Positions 44,774 to 53,203 of a stretch of DNA of 64,000 nt are shown here, in pieces. The stretch covers positions 1-64,000 of the forward strand of contig CAIJPN010000146.1 in assembly GCA_903822545.1 (NCBI GenBank), read 5' to 3'. Positions within the stretch are counted from its first letter, which is position 1. Each line of letters opens with the position of its first letter. A program made the translations under genes and the position numbers. The notes under the pieces were generated by a model. It was not told the origin of the DNA, made no database searches, and saw nothing but the letters and a program-made list of their open reading frames with translations. Source of the DNA: an uncultured Anaerolineae bacterium. GTDB lineage: Bacteria > Chloroflexota > Anaerolineae > Anaerolineales > Villigracilaceae.

Positions 44774-46120
44774 ATGCCCGCACTCACCGCCGACCAGGTC
44801 AAAGCCCTCGCCCCCGACCCCGCCTCGCTCAAGGCCGGGCAAGGGCTGGCAGAGGCCCGGCACTGGGCCAGCCTGGGCAAAAACGAGGCCGCGTTGTGGG
44901 GCGAATGCAAAGGCAGCGGCCAAGAACCCTACAAAACCCGTGTCGATCTGTCCAACAACGGCACATCCTGCACCTGCCCCAGCCGCAAATTCCCGTGCAA
45001 ACATGCTTTGGGATTGATGTTCCTGGCTGCGGCCTCACCCGTCAAACTGGTGGATTCTACGCCCCCGGCCTGGGTGGCCGAGTGGCTGGAAAAGCGCGCC
45101 GCCCCCAAGCCTGCCCCCGTTAAAAAAGCCGAATCCCAGTCCACGCCTGAATCCCGTCAAAAAGATGCCGCCAAACGCGCCGCCAAACGCGAAAAACTGG
45201 CCGAAAGCGGGCTGGAAACCCTCAGCCTGTGGCTCAAAGACCTGACCCGCCAGGGGTTGGCCTTCGCCCAAAACGCCCCGGCAGCATTTTGGGAACAGCA
45301 GGCCGCCCGGCTGGTGGATTCGCAGCTACCCGGCGCAGCGCGGCTGGTGCGCGAAATGGCCGTCGGCCCCGGCTCACAGCCAGCCTGGGCCGAGACCCTG
45401 CTGCTGAAACTGGCCCGGCTCAACCTGTTGATTCTGGCTTATCGCAAGTTGGACAACCTGCCCGCAGCAACTCAAGCCGATGTGCGTTCCCTGCTCGGCT
45501 GGAGCATCAACCAGGATGAATTGCTCGCCAGCACCCCCGGCATAAGCGATGACTGGCTGGTGGTGGCACAAACGCTGGAAGTGGATGAAAAAACCGGGCT
45601 GTACACCCAGATCAACTGGCTGTGGGGCCGCCAGGGCCACAAACCGGCCCAGATCATCAACTTCGCTTTTCGCACCCAGCCCATGGATGCGAGTCTCATC
45701 CCCGGCGTAACCCTGCGCGGCGAACTGGTCTACTTTCCCGGCGCGTTCCCCCTGCGGGCGGTCTTTAAAAACAAACAGATTATCCCTGCGCCTTTTCTCC
45801 CTACCGGTTCCCCCCATTTTTCCGCGTTTCTCGAAGCCTATGCCGCCGCCCTCGGCCTGAACCCCTGGCTGGAAGTTTTCCCGGTAGTTATCCACGGACT
45901 TCAAAGCCTCCCGATTTTGGAAGGCTTACATTCCGCCCCGCAGCGCTGGTTGCTGCGCGATTCGCAAAACAGGGTTATTCCCATCTCTGCGCAATTCCGT
46001 TCCACCTGGGAGCTTTTTGCCATCTCAGGCGGCGGCCCAGTCACCATTTTTGGTTTGTGGGATGGGTTTGTTTTCCTGCCTATGGTAGTTTGGGATGGCG
46101 GGAGGTTTGTGCGGTTATGA
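44774..46120 (+). CDS. SWIM zinc-finger protein (YehQ-like)
   Basis: The protein has 448 residues. The SWIM motif CxC...CxH is at Cys66, Cys68, Cys75 and His77 (SCTCPSRKFPCKHALGL). Ahead of it ALWGECKGSGQEPYKTRV is typical of this branch. A basic Lys/Ala-rich linker runs to about 140, then a large uncharacterised alpha/beta region. SWIM domains bind DNA, RNA or protein. This is the first gene of a conserved vWA-MoxR gene set; its stop overlaps the ATG of the DUF5691 gene by 4 bases (ATGA). E. coli yehQ is the nearest well-known relative in composition. Confidence 0.88.
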   Translation: MPALTADQVKALAPDPASLKAGQGLAEARHWASLGKNEAALWGECKGSGQEPYKTRVDLSNNGTSCTCPSRKFPCKHALGLMFLAAASPVKLVDSTPPAWVAEWLEKRAAPKPAPVKKAESQSTPESRQKDAAKRAAKREKLAESGLETLSLWLKDLTRQGLAFAQNAPAAFWEQQAARLVDSQLPGAARLVREMAVGPGSQPAWAETLLLKLARLNLLILAYRKLDNLPAATQADVRSLLGWSINQDELLASTPGISDDWLVVAQTLEVDEKTGLYTQINWLWGRQGHKPAQIINFAFRTQPMDASLIPGVTLRGELVYFPGAFPLRAVFKNKQIIPAPFLPTGSPHFSAFLEAYAAALGLNPWLEVFPVVIHGLQSLPILEGLHSAPQRWLLRDSQNRVIPISAQFRSTWELFAISGGGPVTIFGLWDGFVFLPMVVWDGGRFVRL

Positions 46121-47553
46121 CCACACTCAAACAGATGACGCAATCTGCCATGCTCGGTTCTGCCGAAGACTCGCTGTTGGTTTCTGCGGCCAGCACGGGC
46201 ATGGCGGAATTGGGTGGCTACATGCCTGCAACTTTCGAGGGTGAGGTAACTGCCAGCATAGCAGAATCCAGACCGCAGATGCCGAAGAAAGCTGTGGGAT
46301 TGCTCAAGCGCCTGGTAGCGGGAGAATTTGACGGGTTGCTGCCTGAATTCCTGCAACTGAGCGCCGTGCGCGGAACTATCGCGCCGCCGGAGATGCTGCC
46401 CGCGCTGCTGGGGCTCGGCAAAACCGATCTGCGAAAACTGGTCATCCCGGTCATCGGCGAGCGCGGACGCTGGCTGGCAGCCTACAACCCGGCCTGGGCC
46501 TACGCCCTCGGGCGCGATCCGCTGGATGCCTGGGAAAACGGCCTGCGCGCCGAGCGTATCGCCGCGCTGGAGCAGGTGCGCGCCACGCAACCGGGAAAAG
46601 CCCGGGAGTGGTTGCAAAGCACCTGGGAACAAGATTCACTTGAAGACAGGGCTTTATTCCTGGCTGTGTTTTCGGTTGGGTTGAGCATGGACGATGAGCC
46701 ATTCCTTGAAAGCTGCCTGGATGACAGGCGCAAGGAAGTGCGTGATGCGGCGCGTGGGTTGCTGCTGCGGCTGGAGAATTCGCGTTTTGTGGGGCGGATG
46801 TGGGCGCGGGTGAGGCCGTTGGTTAAGCTAAAATCCAAATTCCTGGGCGGTGATGCGTTGGAATTGTCGCTGCCCGAGGGGCTTGATCTTGCCGCGAAAC
46901 GGGATGGGCTGGGTGGGGTGCTGCTACGCAAAAAAATGGGCGAGAAAGCCAATTTACTGGCGCAGATGCTGGCATTCATCCCGCCCGCGTTGTGGAGCAG
47001 GGATTTTGGCAAGCCGCCAGAGAAAATCGTGGCAGCGGGGCTGAACTGCGAGTGGAAGGAGCCGCTGCTGCTCGGCTGGCAGCTGGCTGCCATCGGCGTG
47101 GCAGATGAAGCCTGGGCCGAGGCAATTGCTCCGCTATGGGCGACACAGGCTGAGGGGCGGTCGCTTCTCGATGTGGATTCATTGCCAGCGTTGGTGCGGC
47201 TGATGCGGTTGGAAAAGGTCGAGGCGCTGGTCACATCCACGATTAAACCGCTGATTGGTGAGTTGGATGATAAAAGCCTGCTGGTTTCGCTGCTGGAGAA
47301 ATATAACCGCCCGTGGACGGCGCGTATGGCGCGGATGGTGGTGCAGAGCGCCCAGCGGCAATCTGGTGATTTTCGAGCCAACCTGCCACAGGCGCTGCCC
47401 GGTTTTGCGCGCTGGATGCCGCCCGAACTGGCGGATGAGTTTTCGCAAGGCTGGGCCGCCGAGCCAAAGGGTTACTGGAGCGGCAAAATTGACGAGTTTT
47501 TGGCTATTTTGCGCTTTCGGAACGAGATGCGCGAAAATTTGGCTTTTCATTGA
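46117..47553 (+). CDS. DUF5691 family helical-repeat protein
   Basis: The protein has 478 residues, starting at ATG 46117 in an ATGA overlap with the SWIM gene. It is nearly all helical, with repeated Leu/Ala/Trp patterns (LLKRLVAGEFDGLLPEF, LLALGLGKTDLRKLVIP) suggesting a HEAT-like scaffold, and no catalytic motif. DUF5691 proteins are known mainly by their constant position between SWIM and MoxR genes. It most likely bridges the SWIM protein and the ATPase/vWA pair. An imperfect inverted repeat separates it from the MoxR gene. Confidence 0.75.
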   Translation: MTTLKQMTQSAMLGSAEDSLLVSAASTGMAELGGYMPATFEGEVTASIAESRPQMPKKAVGLLKRLVAGEFDGLLPEFLQLSAVRGTIAPPEMLPALLGLGKTDLRKLVIPVIGERGRWLAAYNPAWAYALGRDPLDAWENGLRAERIAALEQVRATQPGKAREWLQSTWEQDSLEDRALFLAVFSVGLSMDDEPFLESCLDDRRKEVRDAARGLLLRLENSRFVGRMWARVRPLVKLKSKFLGGDALELSLPEGLDLAAKRDGLGGVLLRKKMGEKANLLAQMLAFIPPALWSRDFGKPPEKIVAAGLNCEWKEPLLLGWQLAAIGVADEAWAEAIAPLWATQAEGRSLLDVDSLPALVRLMRLEKVEALVTSTIKPLIGELDDKSLLVSLLEKYNRPWTARMARMVVQSAQRQSGDFRANLPQALPGFARWMPPELADEFSQGWAAEPKGYWSGKIDEFLAILRFRNEMRENLAFH

Positions 47554-47640
47554 ACCGCCGAGCGCGCAACCCCACAAAAAACGTGGAGCTAGCGAACGTG
47601 AAGTTGATTTGCTTGGCGGCCTTTGCGGTTCGTTTTTGAA
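47554..47640. repeat. Degenerate AACCGC...GCGGTT repeat
   Basis: Left end TGAACCGCCGAGCGCGC, right end TTGGCGGCCTTTGCGGTT. It shares arms with the repeat at 13933-14004 and fills the gap before the MoxR gene. Confidence 0.5.
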
Positions 47641-47657
47641 TTTTCATGAGGTGATTT

Positions 47658-48740
47658 ATGACCGGCCTTTTACGTGAACATGCCGAAGGACAATTTGCCG
47701 CCGAACTGGCGGAACTGGCGAAAACCGATACGCGCCAGCGCCCTCCCAATTGGAAACTCTCGCCCTGGGCGGTGACAACTTACATTTTAGGCGGTAAGCT
47801 GGAAAATGGTTTTACGATCAGCCCCAAATACATCGGCAGCCGCCGCATCATCGAGGTGGCGGTGGCGACGCTGGCAACCGACCGGGCGCTGTTATTGCTG
47901 GGCGTGCCAGGGACGGCCAAAAGCTGGGTATCGGAGCATCTCGCGGCGGCCATTTCCGGTGATTCAACGCTGCTGATCCAGGGCACAGCGGGCACAGCGG
48001 AAGAGTCCATCCGTTACGGGTGGAATTATGCCCGGCTGCTTTCAGAAGGCCCAAGCGAGAAGGCGCTCGTCCCCAGCCCGGTGATGGTGGCGATGCGCGC
48101 TGGTAAACTGGCCCGGCTGGAGGAGTTGACCCGCATCCCGGCGGATGTGCAGGACACGCTGATCTCGATTCTCTCCGAGAAAACCCTGCCCATCCCCGAG
48201 TTGGAAAGCGAAGTTCAGGCGGTGAAAGGCTTCAATGTGATCGCCACCGCCAACAACCGCGACAAAGGCGTGAACGAACTCTCATCGGCGCTGCGGCGGC
48301 GCTTTAATACGGTGGTGCTGCCGCTCCCGGCCACGTTGGATGAGGAAGTGGAAATCGTTCAAAGCCGTTCTGCCGCGCTGGGACGCGCCCTGGAACTACC
48401 CGCCGAGCCGCCTGCGCTGGATGAAATCCGCCGGATTGTGACGATTTTCCGCGAACTGCGCGCCGGGATGACCGCTGATGGCAAGACCAAGCTCAAATCG
48501 CCCAGCGGCACCCTTTCCACCGCCGAAGCCATTTCGGTGGTCAATAACGGCCAGGCGCTGGCCGCCCATTTCGGCGATGGCAAACTCCGCGCCGGGGATG
48601 TGGCCGCCGGGCTGGTCGGTGCGGTCATCAAAGACCCGGTGCAGGACAAAATTGTCTGGCAGGAGTATCTTGAAACTGTTGCAAAAGAGCGCAAAGAGTG
48701 GAAAGACCTGTACCGGGCCTGCAAGGAGATGCTGGAATGA
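47658..48740 (+). CDS. MoxR-type AAA+ ATPase (YehL-like)
   Basis: 360 residues behind a GAGGTGATTT box. Walker A GVPGTAKSW at 82-90, a MoxR-type insertion (GTAGTAEESIRYGW), and sensor 1 in NVIATANNRDKG. The Walker B segment reads LARLEELTR (151-159), with Glu in place of the usual Asp-Glu, as in the YehL branch. An arginine-finger region ALRRRFNTV follows. MoxR ATPases work with vWA proteins as chaperones that insert metals or remodel complexes. The cognate vWA gene is at 53204. The stop overlaps the next start (ATGA). Confidence 0.9.
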   Translation: MTGLLREHAEGQFAAELAELAKTDTRQRPPNWKLSPWAVTTYILGGKLENGFTISPKYIGSRRIIEVAVATLATDRALLLLGVPGTAKSWVSEHLAAAISGDSTLLIQGTAGTAEESIRYGWNYARLLSEGPSEKALVPSPVMVAMRAGKLARLEELTRIPADVQDTLISILSEKTLPIPELESEVQAVKGFNVIATANNRDKGVNELSSALRRRFNTVVLPLPATLDEEVEIVQSRSAALGRALELPAEPPALDEIRRIVTIFRELRAGMTADGKTKLKSPSGTLSTAEAISVVNNGQALAAHFGDGKLRAGDVAAGLVGAVIKDPVQDKIVWQEYLETVAKERKEWKDLYRACKEMLE

Positions 48741-49885
48741 GTGACGAACCCCTTACCCCTGTAGAGCCGCCTGCGCTTGTATCGGTTTTGCCCGCAGCGT
48801 TGGTCGAGCGAGTATTCTGGGCGCTGGTGGTGATCTTCCTGCCACCGCTGGCGTTTTTCGGCGCGGCTGTTATGATCCCTGAATGGCAAAACGGCCAGGT
48901 CAGTGCCTATGCCGCGCTCTTACTTAATCCGAAGGCATCCATCATCTTCCTGCTACTTATCGCCTATTCGGTGATATCGTTCCTTTTGCTCATCAAAAAC
49001 CAGGCGCGTTTTGGCCCCAAACTGGAAGTGCGCTTTGGCGTTTACACTGGCGTTTTGCTGGCCTTGCAATTCATCATCATTGCAAGCGTCTTTTTCTTAC
49101 CATCGCTTGTTGCCGGGCCCTTAATGTTGCTCTTCATCTGGGCAGTCAAAAAGATAAGCCAGAAATACGGGGCGTTGGCAGGCCTGGGCTTTCTCATCGG
49201 CGCCCCAGTTGCGGTTTCAATCCTTTGGACATTAATCCCGGTTCTTATAAACATCATCCTTTCCAGGGATTCATTTTCCCTGGGCCAGCTTCCGTTCCTG
49301 ACATCCATCAATCCCATCAGTCAATTACCCATCCTGAGCTTGGTCGCCCTGGTGTCCGCCTCACCGTTTTTATGCTTTTGGCTCATGCAGATGACCGCCC
49401 GGCGGCTTTTTCGCGTCTATGAACTTCCCCTGGCCCTGGACTGGGTGCGGGCCACTGGCATCGGCACCTGGCTGACCGTTTATACCGCTGCCTGGGCTTT
49501 TTCCATCTACAGGATGTTCCAACTTTACGCCGCCCTGCCCAAATCCCCGCCGGATTGCTACATCGCCACTGCCGCCGCGCGCGGACACCCTGCTGTTGTC
49601 GGCTCACATCCCGTCCACATGAAAAACGGCACGCTGATGGTCAACCGCCAGCTCCAAACGCTCAAACTCGCCGAACTGACGCTGATGGCACTCACCCCCG
49701 GCTTTCATCGTCCCCTGCGGCGGTTCTACGATATCATCGGTCGCCCCCTTGCCCATCGCCTGACCCATCCCTTGCTGGCTGACCTGGCCTATCTGTTGCT
49801 CAAACCTGCCGAATTCATCTCCCGCGCCATTTTGCGCATCCTTTTACCCAATTTTGACGAATACATTGCGCGTCTTTATTGCTAA
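48737..49885 (+). CDS. Polytopic membrane protein (DUF6688-like) with CYIATA box
   Basis: 382 residues, ATG in a 4-base overlap with moxR and an AAGGAG upstream. About seven helices span residues 25-265. The C-terminal cytoplasmic part has CYIATAAARGHP, a box seen in several uncharacterised membrane proteins, followed by a helical tail. DUF6688 is my best label by memory of this box. It is not part of the E. coli set, so here the system may be anchored to the membrane. Tight coupling to moxR argues that it works with it. Confidence 0.7.
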   Translation: MSDEPLTPVEPPALVSVLPAALVERVFWALVVIFLPPLAFFGAAVMIPEWQNGQVSAYAALLLNPKASIIFLLLIAYSVISFLLLIKNQARFGPKLEVRFGVYTGVLLALQFIIIASVFFLPSLVAGPLMLLFIWAVKKISQKYGALAGLGFLIGAPVAVSILWTLIPVLINIILSRDSFSLGQLPFLTSINPISQLPILSLVALVSASPFLCFWLMQMTARRLFRVYELPLALDWVRATGIGTWLTVYTAAWAFSIYRMFQLYAALPKSPPDCYIATAAARGHPAVVGSHPVHMKNGTLMVNRQLQTLKLAELTLMALTPGFHRPLRRFYDIIGRPLAHRLTHPLLADLAYLLLKPAEFISRAILRILLPNFDEYIARLYC

Positions 49886-49915
49886 TGATGCATTCCTCCT
49901 TCTGATTTCCGCAAT

Positions 49916-52207
49916 ATGTTGACCATCCTCGGCATCCGTCACCACGGCCCCGGCTCCGCGAGAAGCGTTCGCGCAGAGCTGGAAAAACTGCGCCCCGACT
50001 GCGTCCTCGTCGAAGGCCCGCCGGATGCCGACGCCCTGATTCCGCTCATTGCCCAGGCGGGGATGATTCCCCCCGTGGCATTGCTGCTCTACCTGCCGGA
50101 TGATCCCCAAAAAGCAGTTTACTATCCCTTCGCCGAATTCTCCCCCGAGTGGCAGGCCATCCAATACGCGCTGGCGCACAAGGTCCCGGTGCGGTTTATG
50201 GATTGGGAGCAAAAGTACCAGTTGGGATTGGATAATGAGAGAGGCGATGATGAGAAAAAAGGGACAAGTAATGAATCTCCACAAGATTCTCCTTCTCTCA
50301 TTTCTCATCACTTTGATCCTTTCACTGGTATTGCCGAAGCCGCCGGATACTCGGACGGCGAACGCTGGTGGGAGCATTTTGTCGAGCAGCGCCGCGGATC
50401 GGGCGAGGTCTTCACCGGCATCCTCGAACTGATGATCGCCCTGCGCGCCGAATCGGAAAAATTAGGGCAAATCGAGCCGCGCGACCTTGTCCGCGAAGCC
50501 GCCATGCGCACCATCATCCGCGCCGCGCAGGCCGAAGGCCGCCAGAACATCGCCATCATCTGCGGAGCCTGGCACGCCCCGGCCCTCGTCAAGCTCGATG
50601 CCGCCAAGGCGGATGAAAAACTGCTCAAAGGCGCGAACAAAAACCCCGGTCAGGTGGCGTCCACTTTCGTCCCCTGGACTTATGACCGTCTCGCCCGGCG
50701 CTCCGGCTATGGCGCCGGCATCGACTCGCCCGGCTGGTACGAGCATCTCTGGCAGACCGAATCCCACCTTGTCGAAACCTGGATGGTCAAAGTCGCCCAA
50801 CTAATGCGCCAGGAAGACCTCGGCATCTCGCCCGCTCACGCCATCGAAGCGACCCGCCTGGCCGAAACCCTGGCCGCCCTGCGCGGGCGTCCACTCCCCG
50901 GCCTGCCCGAGCTGGACGAAGCCATCCAGGCCATCTTCTGCTTCGGCGACGACGCCCCCATGCGCCTGATCCGCGAAAAACTGATTGTCGGCCAGCGCAT
51001 GGGCAATGTGCCACCCTCCGCGCCCACCGTCCCGCTCCAGCGCGACATCACCGCCGCCCAAAAACGCACCCGCCTCGAACCATCCGCCTCGCCCGAAAGC
51101 CTCGACCTCGACCTGCGCAAACCGCTCCTGCTCGAGCGCAGCCAGCTCCTGCACCGCCTGAACCTGCTCGGCATTCCCTGGGGCAAACTGCAAACCACGC
51201 GCGGAGCTAAAGGCACCTTCCACGAACTCTGGCAAATCGAATGGAAGCCCGAATTCGCCGTCAGCATCATCGAAGCCAGCCTGTGGGGCAATATCATCCT
51301 CGAAGCCGCCACCAACAAAGTGACTGCCCGCGCCGCCCAGGCTGCCGACCTGCCCGGCCTTACCCCGCTGGTCGAATCTGCCCTGCTGGCCGACCTGGCC
51401 GAAAGCATCCCGCCGCTCATGGCGCGCGTCCAGAACCTCGCCGCCGCCAGCGCCGACCTCCCGCACCTGATGGAAGCCCTCCCGCCGCTGGTCAACGTCA
51501 CCCGCTACGGCAACGTCCGCCAGACCGACACCGCCCTCGTCCGCCACGTCGTCGATGAACTCATCACCCGCATCTGCATCGGCCTGCCCGCCGCCTGCAC
51601 CGCCCTCGACGACGATGCCGCCCAAGCCATGTTCGAGCGCATCAAAGCAGTTCATGGTGGGATTTTCCTGCTGGAGGATAGCCCCCTTCCCCCCAACAGG
51701 GAGCGATCTTCTTCCTATTTGGGGGAAAACCGGGGGGATGGGGGTCACGCCGAAAGCTGGTTGCGCACCCTGTCCATTCTCGCCGCGCCGCAAGCCGGGC
51801 ACGGACTCACCCGTGGGCTTGCCTCCCGTTTAATCTACGATCGCCGCGCTGACAACGACACCGCCAGCAGGATGAGCCTGGCCCTTTCCCCGGGCACACC
51901 CGCCGCCGAATCCGCCGCCTGGGTGCAGGGATTCCTCCACAGCGGCGGCCAGGCCCTGATCCATGATCCCGCCCTCTGGCACTTGCTCAACGATTGGGTT
52001 TTGTCGCTCCCTGAAGCTTTGTTCACCACTTTGCTGCCGCTCTTGCGCCGCACCTTCAGCACCTTCCCCGCCCCCGAGCGCCGCCAAATCGGCGAACTGG
52101 CCAAAACCGGCGGCCGCAGCGCTTCATTCACCACTGAAATCGAGCTGGATCCCCTCCGCGTTGAAAAAGCCCTGACCCTCGTCAATCTCATCCTGGGAAA
52201 AGGATAA
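49916..52207 (+). CDS. DUF5682 family protein (YehM-like)
   Basis: 763 residues. The N-terminus (ILGIRHHGPGSARSVRAEL, LVEGPPDADALIPL) is diagnostic of DUF5682. A histidine-rich motif at 7-10 and an ICGAWHAPAL segment suggest a TraB/erythromycin-esterase-like fold, although the reaction is unknown. Two segments look inserted: about 103-138 (DNERGDDEKKGTSNESPQDS) and about 585-611 (PLPPNRERSSSYLGENRGDG), each encoded by palindromic or simple DNA unlike the surroundings. DUF5682 is a constant partner of MoxR/vWA/SWIM genes. The ribosome-binding site is weak. Confidence 0.85.
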   Translation: MLTILGIRHHGPGSARSVRAELEKLRPDCVLVEGPPDADALIPLIAQAGMIPPVALLLYLPDDPQKAVYYPFAEFSPEWQAIQYALAHKVPVRFMDWEQKYQLGLDNERGDDEKKGTSNESPQDSPSLISHHFDPFTGIAEAAGYSDGERWWEHFVEQRRGSGEVFTGILELMIALRAESEKLGQIEPRDLVREAAMRTIIRAAQAEGRQNIAIICGAWHAPALVKLDAAKADEKLLKGANKNPGQVASTFVPWTYDRLARRSGYGAGIDSPGWYEHLWQTESHLVETWMVKVAQLMRQEDLGISPAHAIEATRLAETLAALRGRPLPGLPELDEAIQAIFCFGDDAPMRLIREKLIVGQRMGNVPPSAPTVPLQRDITAAQKRTRLEPSASPESLDLDLRKPLLLERSQLLHRLNLLGIPWGKLQTTRGAKGTFHELWQIEWKPEFAVSIIEASLWGNIILEAATNKVTARAAQAADLPGLTPLVESALLADLAESIPPLMARVQNLAAASADLPHLMEALPPLVNVTRYGNVRQTDTALVRHVVDELITRICIGLPAACTALDDDAAQAMFERIKAVHGGIFLLEDSPLPPNRERSSSYLGENRGDGGHAESWLRTLSILAAPQAGHGLTRGLASRLIYDRRADNDTASRMSLALSPGTPAAESAAWVQGFLHSGGQALIHDPALWHLLNDWVLSLPEALFTTLLPLLRRTFSTFPAPERRQIGELAKTGGRSASFTTEIELDPLRVEKALTLVNLILGKG

Positions 52208-52309
52208 AAACCAGCATCTCCACAGATAGCTCATCATGGCAAAGGTATTGCAGCAAAAATCACTGCCCCATTTTTTGCAAAAATACTATCAATTCTGGTC
52301 GAATTATTC

Positions 52310-52315
52310 TATAAT
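52310..52315 (+). promoter_or_regulatory. Probable -10 box before the LysM gene
   Basis: TATAAT at 52310-52315 in AT-rich DNA, 36 bases before the LysM ATG; the -35 region is weak. Confidence 0.4.
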
Positions 52316-52351
52316 TTATTAAGGTTGACCATATATAACGGAGATAAATCA

Positions 52352-53131
52352 ATGAATACCAAAAAGTTGCTCCAACTGTTGATGATTGCATCCCTGCTTT
52401 TCACATCTTTCGCTTTCACCGAACGCGCCCAGGCGATCTCAGATTGTTCCGCAACGGTCGTTGTGCAGTGGGGTGATACGCTCAGCGGGATTGCCGCATA
52501 CTGCGGCACCACGATGGATGCCATCCGCGCTGTTAACCCGGGCCTTGGCTGGTGGTTATATGCCGGCCAGGTACTGAAGCTCCCAACCGGTTCCAGCCCG
52601 GCCCAGGCACCCTTATCGGGTGGTTCCTATGTGGTGCAGGCTGGTGATACCCTCAAGGTTATCGCTACCCGGGCCGGCGTTACCATCGATGGAATCCTGG
52701 CGGTTAATCCCGAGATCACAAACATGAACCTGATCTATGTTGGGCAGGTTATCAAACTGCCCACTGGCAATGCCCCGGCCCCCGTCCCAACCGCAGGGGC
52801 ACCAACAACAATTGTGACACCACCACCGGCTACGCAACCCGCCTTCCAGCCGCTTGCGTTGGCATTTTCCCCGCTAAGAATTAAATACAAGCATGGAATG
52901 TACATCCGCAACACACCCAACGGAACGATTATTGCATCGGCTGTAGATGGAGATACGCTCTACTACAAGCCCGGTTCTGATATTAGCGATGCGAAAGGAC
53001 GGATCTGGATAGAAGTTCGTCTCTACCCGCCAACCCAGGGCTATACCACAGGCTGGCTGCTTGTTCGGGATCAGTATGGCACATTCTTTACCAAGCCACG
53101 CTTCAGGCCGTTGGGCGAGCTGACTCAATAA
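52352..53131 (+). CDS. Secreted protein with two LysM domains and an SH3-like domain
   Basis: The protein has 259 residues from ATG 52352 with ACGGAGATAA upstream. A signal peptide ends near ERAQA (28). LysM 1 (VVQWGDTLSGIAAYCG) and LysM 2 (YVVQAGDTLKVIATRAG) are followed by a Pro/Thr linker and a bacterial SH3-like segment with MYIRNTPNGT and TTGWLLVRDQ. LysM and SH3b domains bind peptidoglycan glycan and peptide. The gene sits between the DUF5682 and vWA genes on the same strand but has its own -10 box and terminator, so it may be a separate transcript. Confidence 0.85.
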   Translation: MNTKKLLQLLMIASLLFTSFAFTERAQAISDCSATVVVQWGDTLSGIAAYCGTTMDAIRAVNPGLGWWLYAGQVLKLPTGSSPAQAPLSGGSYVVQAGDTLKVIATRAGVTIDGILAVNPEITNMNLIYVGQVIKLPTGNAPAPVPTAGAPTTIVTPPPATQPAFQPLALAFSPLRIKYKHGMYIRNTPNGTIIASAVDGDTLYYKPGSDISDAKGRIWIEVRLYPPTQGYTTGWLLVRDQYGTFFTKPRFRPLGELTQ

Positions 53132-53136
53132 TTAAG

Positions 53137-53165
53137 AAAATGCCCCCCGCCGGGGGGCATTTTTA
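53137..53165 (+). terminator. Intrinsic terminator after the LysM gene
   Basis: AAAATGCCCCC and GGGGGCATTTTT arms around a short CGCC loop. Confidence 0.88.
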
Positions 53166-53203
53166 TTACACCTAACGAGAAAAAATAACCAAAAGGAACA
53201 AGC

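Noticed and set aside
50801-51802. A 333-residue minus-strand frame
   Set aside because: It is antisense to DUF5682 and is Gly/Ala/Gln-rich because of the codon use of the real gene.
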